Origin: JAJNBK01 sp035642715
GTDB lineage: Archaea > Thermoproteota > Nitrososphaeria > Nitrososphaerales > Nitrososphaeraceae
DNA length: 64,000 bases
Assembly (NCBI GenBank): GCA_035642715.1
Contig: DASQRW010000113.1
Span: 1 to 64,000, forward strand
Reading direction: 5' to 3'
The position numbers and the translations under genes are program-made. Positions 45,617 to 54,994 of this stretch are shown one piece after another. The notes under the pieces were generated by a model. That model made no database searches and had not been told where the DNA came from. It saw nothing but the letters and a program-made list of their open reading frames with translations. Numbering within the stretch: the first letter of the stretch is position 1; every line of letters begins with the position of its first letter.

Positions 45617-46963
45617 ATGGCCAAAGTTGAATTCGTGATTCCATCGGTATTAAATAAAGGCTCAGGAGAGAAAAAAATTTCGTTAGAATCCAGCAATTTA
45701 CAAGATGCATTTAACAAAGTTTCCGATCATATGGGAGAAGATTTTAAACTTAAGGTGTTTGATCTTAATGGCAAACCACGTGCTCTGATCAACATTTACA
45801 TTAATGGCAAAAATATGCGCTTTAGTACCGATGGTATGGCGATGTCGCTTAACGATGGTGATTCTATATACATACTACCCGCAGTTGCTGGTGGAGCAGA
45901 GCTGACAAGCAATGATATGCAACGGTATTCAAGACAGATAATGCTTGAAGAAATTGGGTTTATTGGAATGGAAAAACTACGTAGTGCAAAAGTCTGCGTT
46001 GTTGGTGTTGGCGGGATTGGAAATCCTGTTGTTACTCAATTAACTGCCATGGGAATTAGTAAACTAAGAATAGTAGATAGGGATGTTATTGAAATTTCAA
46101 ACTTGCACAGGCAACATCTTTATGCAGAAGATGATATTGGCAAAGTCAAGGTTGAAGCGGCAGCGCAACGATTGAAAAAAATGAATACTGCTGTTGAAAT
46201 TGAAGCAGTTCCGATCTCTATTACTAAATACACAGCAGAGAGTATTGTAGAAGGATTTGATGTTGTTATAGATGCGCTTGACAGCATTGATGCTAGATAT
46301 GCCTTAAATGATGCATGTATAAAATATAATATCCCATTTATTTATGCAGGCGCCCTAGGGATGTTAGGTTCCGTATGTACTATATTGCCAAATAAATCTG
46401 CATGTCTACGGTGTATGTTTCCTGCATTAGTGGAGGATGATATGCCTACTTGTAGCACAGAGGGTGTACATCCGTCTATACTATATTTGGTAGGTGGTAT
46501 TCAAGTCTCAGAGGCGGTCAAGATAATTACAGGCCAAAAACCTGCGCTTGTAAATAATCTTCTCTATATAGACTTGAATGAACTTTCATTTGACAAGGTT
46601 CAAATGTTTAGGCATGAAGAGTGTCCTTCCTGTGGATCGAAAAAAAGGGCAAATACAGTAAAAGTTGTACAACAGCAACTGCTAATAGAAGAACTGTGCG
46701 GAAGAGATATGGGCAAGAGAACATACACGGTGACTCCATCAGAGCTATCTTCGCCAATCGATTTGATGAAAATAATAGAAAATGCAGAATTGCTAGGATA
46801 CCAAGTTAAAACTAGAGGTAGCCTAGGAGTAACTGTGGAAAGTAATATTTCTAGTAAATTGTCTGTAAGTTTTCTGACAAGTGGTGCTGCAACAATAGTG
46901 GGTGCAAAAGATGAAGAAGATGCGCTATATATATATAGAAACTTCATAAAGGATATATCATAA
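45617..46963 (+). CDS. Ubiquitin-like (MoaD/ThiS-type) domain fused to an E1-like (MoeB/UbaA) enzyme
   Basis: A 448-residue fusion. Residues 1-93 form a MoaD/ThiS/SAMP-like beta-grasp domain ending DGDSIYILPAVAGG, with the Gly-Gly at 92-93. An E1/MoeB domain follows: RYSRQIMLEEIGFIGMEKL, the nucleotide loop VVGVGGIGNPVV, zinc pairs CLRC and CPSC, and the catalytic cysteine region PTCSTEGV. A further C-terminal domain of about 85 residues is unassigned. Such enzymes adenylate the Gly-Gly end for sulfur transfer (molybdopterin, thiolated tRNA) or protein modification. Here the Gly-Gly is internal, so it would need cleavage or act only structurally. I chose ATG 45617, with AAGGTGAT upstream, over GTG 45602. 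Confidence 0.82.
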   Translation: MAKVEFVIPSVLNKGSGEKKISLESSNLQDAFNKVSDHMGEDFKLKVFDLNGKPRALINIYINGKNMRFSTDGMAMSLNDGDSIYILPAVAGGAELTSNDMQRYSRQIMLEEIGFIGMEKLRSAKVCVVGVGGIGNPVVTQLTAMGISKLRIVDRDVIEISNLHRQHLYAEDDIGKVKVEAAAQRLKKMNTAVEIEAVPISITKYTAESIVEGFDVVIDALDSIDARYALNDACIKYNIPFIYAGALGMLGSVCTILPNKSACLRCMFPALVEDDMPTCSTEGVHPSILYLVGGIQVSEAVKIITGQKPALVNNLLYIDLNELSFDKVQMFRHEECPSCGSKKRANTVKVVQQQLLIEELCGRDMGKRTYTVTPSELSSPIDLMKIIENAELLGYQVKTRGSLGVTVESNISSKLSVSFLTSGAATIVGAKDEEDALYIYRNFIKDIS

Positions 46964-47369
46964 ATAACAATTCTTACGAGATTTCTGATTACTATATATA
47001 TTAAACAATAGCGTTACCACTCGTTAGAAAAGTATTGGCTTTAGATTAATTTTCATATGTTGAGAGCAACACTAAGTTAATACTTATCGTATTGTGCAGA
47101 ATGTTATGTTGGATTACTCCCTTGTACAATCGTATAATCATAACATCACTGATTTGAATGGCCTAGTAAATTGTAAAGATTGGACAAGATATCTGCTGTA
47201 CTGGCTATCAGCTATTCGTAGAAGAAGGCAAATTGCAGACAAAAATGAGTTATAGATTTTGAAGTAAAATTAAGAAACAACTGAACTAAGTAAAAAGAAA
47301 GAAATTGAGAGGCCGTCGCTTTTGCTCTACTACTAATACTTACATAAACTACAGAACTACCTATCGTCC
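46964..47369. other. Intergenic region
   Basis: No recognisable coding sequence. It lies between the E1-like gene and the 3' end of a pseudogene. Confidence 0.45.
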
Positions 47370-47960
47370 TCACAAAGTGCTTATTCTCCTGTATGTTGGA
47401 CTGTAGGATACGGACCATGTTCCATTAATAATCTGTTCCTCTGACAGATACATACGCAGCAGAAGGTTAAATCCACCCTCAGGAGCTGCCAGCCAGTTGG
47501 ATCCATTGTCTTTTCCATGACTCGCATTCTGTATATAGATGTCAGTGAGCCATCTGTGTTGTTCTTTAATCTTTGAGTATACTGCCCTATTGCGTAACGA
47601 TCTATTGTTAGATTGCCTACGACTAATGACTTCTCATTGTACATTGAAATAGACTAAAATTGGAATAGACTAAAAGCCTGTTACTGATGGAGTGTATATA
47701 CGGGTTAAAGTGAATTACATAGCTGTAGTGTCATTGAGCGACCTTACTTCGATATCTGTAAATATTGCTGGATAGAGCGCTTCTTGTGCGATATTGGCTC
47801 CGAGTCCTAATTGGGGTAAGAACAGCGCGTAAAAAATAGTCCATTCCATAAACTCCAGTAAGTGCATTAACAAGCCACCATCCATTGCCACTGCCCCATC
47901 ATTTGCTACTCTTGTGTCTATCAGTTTTTGACCTTCTGTTATACCGTATATGTGGTAATT
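47370..47960 (-). pseudogene. DUF1254/DUF1214 protein remnant
   Basis: The minus strand encodes the C-terminal part of a DUF1254/DUF1214 protein in broken frames. From 47960 it reads TRVANDGAVAMDGGLLMHLL, GLGANIAQEALYPAIFTDIE and a TAA at 47715-47717. A second piece reads TIDRYAIGQYTQRLKNNTDGSL, then after a one-base shift near 47545, DIYIQNASHGKDNGSNWLAAPEGGFNLLLRMYL and NGTW (described as blocks DIYIQNASHGKD, NWLAAPEGGF, NGTW). A 16-bp tandem duplication lies between the two pieces. The N-terminal DUF1254 part is gone. The frame damage is clear. Confidence 0.78.
47644..47675. repeat. 16-bp tandem duplication inside the pseudogene
   Basis: TTGAAATAGACTAAAA is followed at once by TTGGAATAGACTAAAA, 15 of 16 bases the same. 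It falls where the conserved FWSxTMYN region of the DUF1214 protein should be, and helps break the frame. Confidence 0.85.
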
Positions 47961-48028
47961 AATTTTCAGTTACCAATTTTTTTCTAACCCGAGAATTATT
48001 GCTAGGCACATCCAAGCACTATATTCTG

Positions 48029-48445
48029 CTATTCATGATCGATAGTATGAGAATCGCCAAAATTATGCTTTTCTTTTTTTATAAGTGGAATTATTTTTTC
48101 CATTATTATGCTGTCAAAATCTTTTACTTCAGCATCCAGTGCTATAAGCAGATAATAATTTTCATTTATTGGAATTGTAACTCTGTTGAGTTTTTGATAT
48201 TTAGCTAATGCATAAATCAGTTTACCTATTTTTGATTCAAATTTTTTTCTGGTTTTATGTCTAGTTATGGTATTTGATGCATATTCTTCATTTTCTTCTT
48301 CAGTCAAAACAGGTATTAATCCTTCCCTATGTTCTACATTAAGAAGGATACCAAAATTGTTCGCTATGCCCATCCATCTGATAGTTCTGTCCAACTTCAA
48401 AAGATCTTTACTGAATGCATACAGAAATTCATAATCTATATTCAT
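48029..48445 (-). CDS. DUF6659-like / roadblock-type thaumarchaeal protein
   Basis: A 138-residue protein with the layout of a thaumarchaeal family of small alpha/beta sensor-like proteins. It has an N-terminal helix, IRWMGIANNFGILLNVEHREGLIPVL, EEENEEYASNTITRHKTRKKF, and late strands RVTIPINENYYLLIAL. I assign it tentatively from the pattern R-x-x-G-I/V-x-N-x-G plus E-G-I-x-P-L/V-L and the basic R-x-x-x-R-K-x-F helix. The fold probably binds a small ligand or mediates dimerisation; the function is unknown. ATG at 48443-48445. Confidence 0.55.
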   Translation of the reverse strand: MNIDYEFLYAFSKDLLKLDRTIRWMGIANNFGILLNVEHREGLIPVLTEEENEEYASNTITRHKTRKKFESKIGKLIYALAKYQKLNRVTIPINENYYLLIALDAEVKDFDSIIMEKIIPLIKKEKHNFGDSHTIDHE

Positions 48446-48753
48446 GTACTACTAATCATAGTTATGTATCTGTGTGTTTAAGAAGTTATTCTAAGGCTAA
48501 ATTTTACATATATCTAAGTTTACTGTTAATTGAAAGCAGATTGTTCACTATGGCTATGAAGTGCTGGGATAAATATTCAGAGAATGATATCCTCTATGTA
48601 GGTTGCTAGCAGAACAAAACGAAATTTTACCTTACATTGATATACAAATTTAATTAAATGTAGATCATCTTGTATCTTAACAGACTGTATAAATAAATCA
48701 TATACTTTAAATCATATACTTTAAATCATATACACTCTGATCAATAATCTATA
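48446..48753. other. Intergenic region with tandem repeat upstream of the 542-residue orphan
   Basis: Mostly AT-rich spacer. The right end carries three tandem 14-bp repeats, listed separately. Confidence 0.5.
48695..48736 (+). repeat. Three tandem 14-bp repeats in the promoter region
   Basis: AAATCATATACTTT occurs twice, followed by AAATCATATACACT, with no spacing. The array ends 17 bp before the ATG of the 542-residue gene, where TATA and initiator elements should be. Repeat-number change could alter promoter strength. It may equally be simple slippage. Confidence 0.85.
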
Positions 48754-50382
48754 ATGACTAAAGTTGATGGTGATAATATCAATATTAATGATAGCAATAA
48801 TTATACTTTAGAAAAAAAAGGAGGAAGATACCTGTTTGGTGATTATACTCCATTTGACGAGAATAAGAATTTTATCAATATGCTAAAGGATTTTGTTTCT
48901 GTTTCAAGTAATATTATTCAGATACACAAGAATGTTGAAAGATTACGCTTTGTATTGAATAATGCTGAATTATTAGAAAATGAAATGATTGCAAAAATTA
49001 AGCAGTTGAAAAATTCTACCGACACATCAATGGATGCCTTTCACAAGAAATATCATGAAGATATAATAAACGCATTATTTCCTACACCAACGGGTACCGA
49101 CCTGTTTTTTCAAATAAAAAATGCATTGATTCATCAGCTAACTGATGGTGAGAAAGAATATGCTAGACACTCAGAAGAATACAAGAAGTACATTCATTCA
49201 AAAATAGAGGATTTCTATAAGAATGCAGCTATACTTTTACAAGACTGGCTGTCAAAAGATAATTTCAATCTACCCTCCGCTTTAACATCAAATTTATTGA
49301 ATATAGTAGAAGTATCTATTGATCAGAATGATGATAATAATTCTTATATGATTTCCCGTACGAGTAGTATAGCAACACATAAGAAAAAATCAGTAAAATT
49401 TGCCGACACTGCTATTGATGACCGAGCCTCTTATCTTTTCTATTCGTTTATAATTGACGTTTCCTCTATAGAATTTTGGAGCCATAAAAGAAAAGTTTCA
49501 GATCTTGGTATAGACAATATGCTACTACCGGTTGGATTTAAAACTCCGATATCTGAAAAGTTGAAGAGGTCATTTCGATTTGTGTCTCGTGGTGAAGATG
49601 ATCAAACTCCTGTGGTAAAGGATCCAGAATTCATTTCTGCCGATGATTATTATCTATCTTACCTAAAATTAGAAGGTAGCAAGACACTTTTTTTAATACT
49701 TGCTGATGATGCTTCAAAACTAGATGATAAAGTCATGAAGATCAATTATGACATGGCTTATTGGTATCAGAATGATTTTAATGATAAAGTTGATGTTTCT
49801 GCAAAGGCTGAATTTTATAATAGATTGATCTCTGAAGGAAAAGTGCCTAAGATTGATTATATTCAGGATAAGGAAACCCGCAGGTTAAATCTATTCCAAA
49901 AAGAATTTCTGCAATTTACTGACATATCTAAAATATTTCTCCTTGGTAAAGTACTAATAGATAAAATGAATAGCATTTTAAATCCAAAAGCGATTGCTTC
50001 TCATATAAAACTCGAATCAATCAAGGTAGATGATAAAGATGCAATAAAGGTTAATAGAGATTCTGCAAAATCGCCATCATTACTATATAATGAAGAATTG
50101 GTAATATCATTTTTAGAATCTGTAGCCACAGGGTTTGCTCCTTTAATACTAAAATTGAAGACTAAGAGTCCAGTTGAAGGAGAATTAATTCTTCGATATG
50201 AAACAGGTGATAAACAGAGAGAAGAATACGTAATAAGAACTGAGGAAATAAATTCGCAGTTATCGTCTACTAATGAGGGTAAAAGGATATCGAGTATACT
50301 CGGACTTTCTAACAATGTTTCGTCAGATATGACAAGATCATCACATTCTACTACGTCATCGACTACTTCTACAAGGAGCTGA
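48754..50382 (+). CDS. Large hypothetical protein (542 residues)
   Basis: An unrecognised soluble protein. After an Asn/Asp-rich N-terminus (residues 1-20), residues 35-110 look like coiled coil or long helices (FINMLKDFVSVSSNIIQIHK, VERLRFVLNNAELLENEMIA). A long mixed alpha/beta body follows with a hydrophobic core (YLSYLKLEGSKTLFLILADD). It ends in a Ser/Thr-rich tail of about 25 residues. There are no membrane segments, cysteine clusters or nucleotide-binding loops. The uninterrupted length in AT-rich DNA shows it is a real gene. It stands alone in accessory DNA and its role cannot be guessed. Confidence 0.75.
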   Translation: MTKVDGDNININDSNNYTLEKKGGRYLFGDYTPFDENKNFINMLKDFVSVSSNIIQIHKNVERLRFVLNNAELLENEMIAKIKQLKNSTDTSMDAFHKKYHEDIINALFPTPTGTDLFFQIKNALIHQLTDGEKEYARHSEEYKKYIHSKIEDFYKNAAILLQDWLSKDNFNLPSALTSNLLNIVEVSIDQNDDNNSYMISRTSSIATHKKKSVKFADTAIDDRASYLFYSFIIDVSSIEFWSHKRKVSDLGIDNMLLPVGFKTPISEKLKRSFRFVSRGEDDQTPVVKDPEFISADDYYLSYLKLEGSKTLFLILADDASKLDDKVMKINYDMAYWYQNDFNDKVDVSAKAEFYNRLISEGKVPKIDYIQDKETRRLNLFQKEFLQFTDISKIFLLGKVLIDKMNSILNPKAIASHIKLESIKVDDKDAIKVNRDSAKSPSLLYNEELVISFLESVATGFAPLILKLKTKSPVEGELILRYETGDKQREEYVIRTEEINSQLSSTNEGKRISSILGLSNNVSSDMTRSSHSTTSSTTSTRS

Positions 50383-51491
50383 TCTCAAAACAATACTGAT
50401 AAAACTAACTCAATCAATGGATTTAGTTCTTCCAAAAAGGTCAATTTCAAATACTACATAAGGATAATAAAATGTAGTTCCATCTATGTATTATTTCTAA
50501 TATACCACAGCATGCAACTATATGTCTGTTTGTTTATGAATGAGCGAATATATAATATGCAGTTATATATTATGTTCAAACTCCATACAATATAATATAT
50601 AATGGATAATATTACGCTACAACAGCTTAAGAAAGGAAATAATCATCATTATTATTTGATCGAAAGAAGAGAGATATTACATGGTTAGGGAAAGTCCTTC
50701 AAATACATGCAATTGAAGGGATCTAAAGACATTGCAAAACAGAACTATCCCTAAATTATTAGAGGATCCTGGCATCAAACCAGAAGATAATAAAAAAAGC
50801 TAAGTCATAGGCTGAAAGATAAGGTTGACCTACTAATTCAAAAGCTTTCCTGAAAATGGAAAGAAGCTGCTTGCAGAATTAGAGGATAACTATCAAAGAA
50901 ATAAGCATAGCTTCTTAAAAAATGGAAAGACGCTAATATTAGATTCACTATCTTATCAAGGATAAATTGAGGAGAAGATAGAATAACTGCAATAGAAGAA
51001 GTATTGATGGGCAGGCAAAGACAGAGTCTGCGGTGGGTCCAGGACAACTTTTAGGTTTGTAGATTACCATAAAGGTAGTTAAATACAAAGAGATATCTGC
51101 AATAATTGTTACTTGTCTTTTTAGTCTAAACATTTACGTGTTATTTAGTGACCTCAAGGATTATCACAATTCATAATACATATAATTGAATATTCACTGT
51201 AGAATAATCTCTGAATTATTGAAGATAACAGAAGAATACATATAGTCAATTAATATGATACTAATTCTGATTGCCATACATTGTGGTCAGCACTTTCTTA
51301 ATTCAAATCTTTTAACGCTATATTAGAAAATATCATCGATATCCTATTTTACATGTATATATTTCTTTATTACCTTTTGAAGTTAAATTGCCTGAGAAAT
51401 TTATCCATAAGCAATGAAATACGTAAATCAAGTCATGAGCAGTCATGAGCAGTCATGAGCAAACATAACAGAATGTCTTTAATGAGTATTT
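50383..51491. other. 1.1-kb gene-poor region, possibly with coding remnants
   Basis: No intact gene. The plus strand at about 50700-51050 gives protein-like pieces broken by many stops (for example KLLEDPGIKPEDNKK and ENGKKLLAELEDNYQRNKHS), which may be a dead gene I cannot name. A tandem repeat lies near its right end. Confidence 0.4.
51431..51460. repeat. Three tandem copies of AGTCATGAGC
   Basis: Three perfect 10-bp copies in a row, 31 bp past the stop of the MFS gene. Probably replication slippage; no function is evident. Confidence 0.9.
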
Positions 51492-52739
51492 TTATACTTT
51501 TGTAAATATCATATTCCTGCTATTATTAGCCTTAGTGAGTAATGAACAAATAGACATGAGAACAACACTTACTGTAACAAACGATACCACCCATACGAAA
51601 TTCTGATTTTTCATAAACATTATGATATAGCCAACAATTAAAGGACCCAAGATTAGACCAGTATCACCTATCATTCTATTGAATCCTATTCCTTTTGTAA
51701 CAAATGAACTTGTATGTAGGTAGTTACTATTCTTATTATTACTGTTGATGGATTTTTTAACCTTTTCTTCAACCTTTTCGGCAGCCCAAGCAACGCTTTG
51801 GCCAAAAAATCCTGAAGTAATGCCAAGTATAATGACAAGAATCAGCATCTGAATCATTAAAGTTGTAAAGGGAATTATGATGATTGTGAAAGAAGCCACA
51901 AGAATACTAATTATGAGTGGCCACTTCATTCCATACCTGTCAGTCAATTTTCCCGAAAAGAAAGAGGCAAGTAAATTTGCTACTGATGCTAATGTAAAAA
52001 TAAACCCAACACTGACTACAGAAAGATGTAAATTTTCATAGGCAAAAAGTGGGATTGCCATTGTATAAATACCCGAACGCAAAAATGCAAATCCAAAGGT
52101 TGCAAGACTTGCGCTGTTTATATAGATTGATATATTACGAATGATTCCAAAAGATTCGGAATCAAGATTATATTTATTATCAGCACTATTTGTTATAAGA
52201 TGAAACTTGCCTTTGTGTTGGATAAAAAAAACAATTATCATTGCAACTACTAAAACTGCAGCATAGGCGAAATAAGAAGCATTTAGGCCGTATGTACTAG
52301 CAATGAATGCGCCGAACATCGGACCAATTGTAATTCCTGTCATCATAATAGATTGATATATTCCCATTACCGTTCCTCGCCTTGATGACTGATTGGAAAG
52401 CAAGACATAGGTAACAGCAGCATTAACGTATATCGAAGAGCCGATGCCTTCTGTGACGCGCATTAAGAATAGTATCCAATAATTAGGTGCAATTCCAGCG
52501 AATATTGATGATACAATTTGGATTCCTAGACCTATCTTCATTGTTTTGCTAATTCCTATTCTATCAGTAAGAAATCCTGAAGGGATGTCAGTTATTACAC
52601 GTCCTATTGCATAACCTGCGACTATTGCACCAATTATAAAGCCATTATCACTGAATCCTTCCTTTGCATAGAGAGTCAACGACGGCGTCACCATAGTCGC
52701 GCCCATCATGACAATGAGCGAAATTAAAGATACTGCCAT
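51492..52739 (-). CDS. MFS transporter, probable drug or metabolite efflux pump
   Basis: A 415-residue membrane protein with twelve helices. GFLTDRIGISKTMKIG between helices 2 and 3 and GKLTDRYGMKWPLI in the second half are the two MFS loop-A motifs. The proline- and glycine-rich helix 5 (GITIGPMFGAFIAST) is typical of drug-proton antiporters. A polar loop of about 25 residues with Ser/Asn repeats lies late in the protein (near residues 335-350). It is preceded on the same strand by a PadR regulator and a helical protein, a usual arrangement for regulated efflux. ATG at 52737-52739. Confidence 0.85.
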   Translation of the reverse strand: MAVSLISLIVMMGATMVTPSLTLYAKEGFSDNGFIIGAIVAGYAIGRVITDIPSGFLTDRIGISKTMKIGLGIQIVSSIFAGIAPNYWILFLMRVTEGIGSSIYVNAAVTYVLLSNQSSRRGTVMGIYQSIMMTGITIGPMFGAFIASTYGLNASYFAYAAVLVVAMIIVFFIQHKGKFHLITNSADNKYNLDSESFGIIRNISIYINSASLATFGFAFLRSGIYTMAIPLFAYENLHLSVVSVGFIFTLASVANLLASFFSGKLTDRYGMKWPLIISILVASFTIIIIPFTTLMIQMLILVIILGITSGFFGQSVAWAAEKVEEKVKKSINSNNKNSNYLHTSSFVTKGIGFNRMIGDTGLILGPLIVGYIIMFMKNQNFVWVVSFVTVSVVLMSICSLLTKANNSRNMIFTKV

Positions 52740-52938
52740 AATACTGTTAGAAAAATTTCTAAGAATTAATATGAACTATCTATGTTAATATTCACCTATA
52801 TATCTTAGGAAAATTTATTTAGGTCACTATTAGTGGCAAGTTTTAACTCTAGGATTTAAATTATGTGACCATAGCAATTTACAAATGCCCGCATAGTTGC
52901 GATACTCGGCAAAACTTTCCAAGCTCCATTTTGGAATT

Positions 52939-53352
52939 TTAAGTAGTCATAGACTCACTAATAATTTGACTTATATTTTGTAAATGCATGGTTAGATCCT
53001 TCATAACTTCCATTTTTCTCTTGGGATAATTTGCAAAACGAAGTACATTATCTATAAACATATCAATTGAAATAGCTTCCTCACCCAGTACTTCTATTCC
53101 TTTACAAGTAAGTAAATATGACTTAACGGGCTGGCCATCTTGGATGCCGTTTAAAAAGTAATTTTGTGTTTCCTTCATAGCGGAACTTGCCTTACGATAA
53201 TGTTCTTTTATTATTTCTGCTTCATTAGTAATTTTCTGTTCTAATAAGCTCATACTATCAATAAGCTCATTTATTCGCTGTATGCAATCAGAATCCGCTG
53301 AAGACAAATGGTTACTATCCTTAATATTTTTGATTACTGCTTTATTATACAA
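52939..53352 (-). CDS. Hypothetical helical protein between padR and MFS genes
   Basis: A 137-residue protein, nearly all helical, with coiled-coil potential in IDSMSLLEQKITNEAEIIKEH and VMKDLTMHLQNISQIISES (heptad-like hydrophobics). There is no membrane segment. The frame starts at TTG 53352, 41 nt after the padR stop; no ATG occurs until residue 34. Its place between regulator and pump suggests an accessory role such as a co-regulator. I recognise no family. Confidence 0.6.
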   Translation of the reverse strand: MYNKAVIKNIKDSNHLSSADSDCIQRINELIDSMSLLEQKITNEAEIIKEHYRKASSAMKETQNYFLNGIQDGQPVKSYLLTCKGIEVLGEEAISIDMFIDNVLRFANYPKRKMEVMKDLTMHLQNISQIISESMTT

Positions 53353-53393
53353 CTAATTAACCTAATATGAGATAGGTTGAATTAGTTTAATCT

Positions 53394-53897
53394 CTATTCA
53401 ACCCTTACTACTTCTTTATTATTTTCCTGTTCATCTAATTTATTTAGTTCTGTCATCAAGAACTGTTTATACTTGCTTCTCTCTTGTTCTGTCATTCTAT
53501 CAAGATTAGAGCTCAAAGTTGACCCTATAGTAGATATTCTATCAATAAGATCCATCGCCATGAATCTTCCAATGTTGCCGACTCTAAGCATAACATCTAG
53601 TTGTTTTTGTAAAATGTTATGAACTGATTCTATATCAGCAGCAATATCAAGACCTTTTCCTGTTATTTTGTATTTGCCATTATCGATTTCCGCTATTAAA
53701 TCTTCTTCAAGCAACCTGCCAAGCAGAGGATATATAAGTCCAGGCGACGGTCTCCATTTGCCATCACTCTGAAGTATGGCCTTATCAATAATTTCTTTTC
53801 CTGTCATAGGTTGCTCCTTTAATAATCCTAGGATATAATGTCTAGAAAATCCCCTCGGAATCGCACTACCTACCCTTGAGAACCAGTTTGACAACAT
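53394..53897 (-). CDS. PadR-family transcriptional regulator
   Basis: A 167-residue winged-helix regulator. RHYILGLLKEQPMTGKEII and PSPGLIYPLLGRLLEEDLIAE form the PadR DNA-binding domain, followed by wing strands NGKYKITGKG. The C-terminal half is a helical dimerisation region. PadR proteins usually repress transporter genes and their own gene. Two 12-bp palindromic sites abut its start codon, consistent with autoregulation. It heads a likely operon with the helical protein and the MFS pump. Confidence 0.88.
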   Translation of the reverse strand: MLSNWFSRVGSAIPRGFSRHYILGLLKEQPMTGKEIIDKAILQSDGKWRPSPGLIYPLLGRLLEEDLIAEIDNGKYKITGKGLDIAADIESVHNILQKQLDVMLRVGNIGRFMAMDLIDRISTIGSTLSSNLDRMTEQERSKYKQFLMTELNKLDEQENNKEVVRVE

Positions 53898-53921
53898 ATC
53901 ACTAGTAATATCGCTAGCGAT
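53898..53921 (-). promoter_or_regulatory. Putative PadR operator: two adjacent 12-bp palindromes
   Basis: ATCACTAGTAAT and the perfect palindrome ATCGCTAGCGAT lie end to end, sharing ATCxCTAGxxAT. They touch the padR start codon (53895-53897). If the transcript is leaderless, a bound dimer would cover the transcription start. Confidence 0.6.
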
Positions 53922-54930
53922 TTATTAACTTTTCGACTCTATTTTATGTTATAGAGCTGTTATTATGTACCCGTTATATGATCTAATAATATTATCTGAT
54001 ATATTGACTTAAAAGAAGTCTGAAATCCCGTATTGGATTATCATTTTAAAGGATAATTAACTAACCTACCTGATTTTATTCTGATTGTTGAGTTTGTATT
54101 CCATACTAAGATAGTTTTGAATGTCTTATGCAACGACTTTGATGTAGAGATCATTCACACTTGGCTGGCAGCATTTTAGTTTATTGCTCTTATCGTTCTT
54201 CTGTTGGCTCCGTTAACTTTCATTTATTAGGAACTTGTAAATTTGTTTCTTCTATCTGTTGCCATCTCTGATTTAAAAGAAAAATATCTTTAACCAGTTT
54301 CTAAGATCAGAATAGATAGAACAAATTGTTTTATAAAAATAGAAGGATTAAATGCAGTTTAATATGTTCCCTTCTTTTTTAGAATTGAAGCTTTGAGTAG
54401 CTTCATTTAATTTATATTTTATGGCATAGTTCGTCCATTCTAGATAAGCTTTTGACATTTTTAGATAGTTGACTATTTAATGATTATTTCTATAACAAAT
54501 AACATCTTGGTTTTTTAATATTCAAAATAAAAAGTCTACATTACCAATACGTTAATTATCATGGAAGAAAATGGCAAGGGTAGAAAAAGGAACAGTTCAA
54601 CACTGCATTATTCTAATATTTCATAGTCTAATTAATATAGAGTACAATTAGAATAGCGTACTGATTTAATAATATTAATAAACAAAATCATATAGTGAAA
54701 CACAGCAATCACGATTACATATGGCTATTACAACTGTTAAATCGAAATGAAAATTTTAAATGAAAAAGCAGAAATCGTATAAAAGATAAATGTTTTACGG
54801 CGAACCTAAATAGTATAGATGGCAAAAGTAAAAGAAAAAAGAATATAAGCATTAATACATCAAATAATTCAAAACTAGATAAGGGTAAATATACTACAAA
54901 AAGTAGTAGTTTTGAAGATTAGAATTAACC
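53922..54930. other. 1-kb gene-free region
   Basis: AT-rich, with stops in all frames. I see no gene, tRNA or repeat beyond the padR promoter at its left edge. Confidence 0.5.
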
Positions 54931-54993
54931 TTAGACTTCATTTACATACATTAGTGTAATTTCTATATCAGGTTGCTTGATGTGTGATGGCAT
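54931..54993 (-). CDS. 20-residue peptide, translationally coupled (PqqA-like in style)
   Basis: The frame MPSHIKQPDIEITLMYVNEV starts one base after the stop of the 47-residue gene. It has the best Shine-Dalgarno site in the window, AGGAGGTGG, five bases before its ATG. Most genes here lack such a site, so translation is likely. The E-I-T-L-M-Y segment recalls the Glu/Tyr region of PqqA and similar precursor peptides, though the Glu-Tyr spacing is one residue longer. No radical-SAM or other maturation gene is in the window. It could also be a short regulatory or toxic peptide. Confidence 0.5.
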   Translation of the reverse strand: MPSHIKQPDIEITLMYVNEV

Positions 54994-54994
54994 T

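Noticed and set aside
51431..51460. Triple AGTCATGAGC repeat as an attachment site or operator
   Set aside because: Perfect tandem copies without inverted symmetry just after a gene end fit slippage better; no integrase is near.
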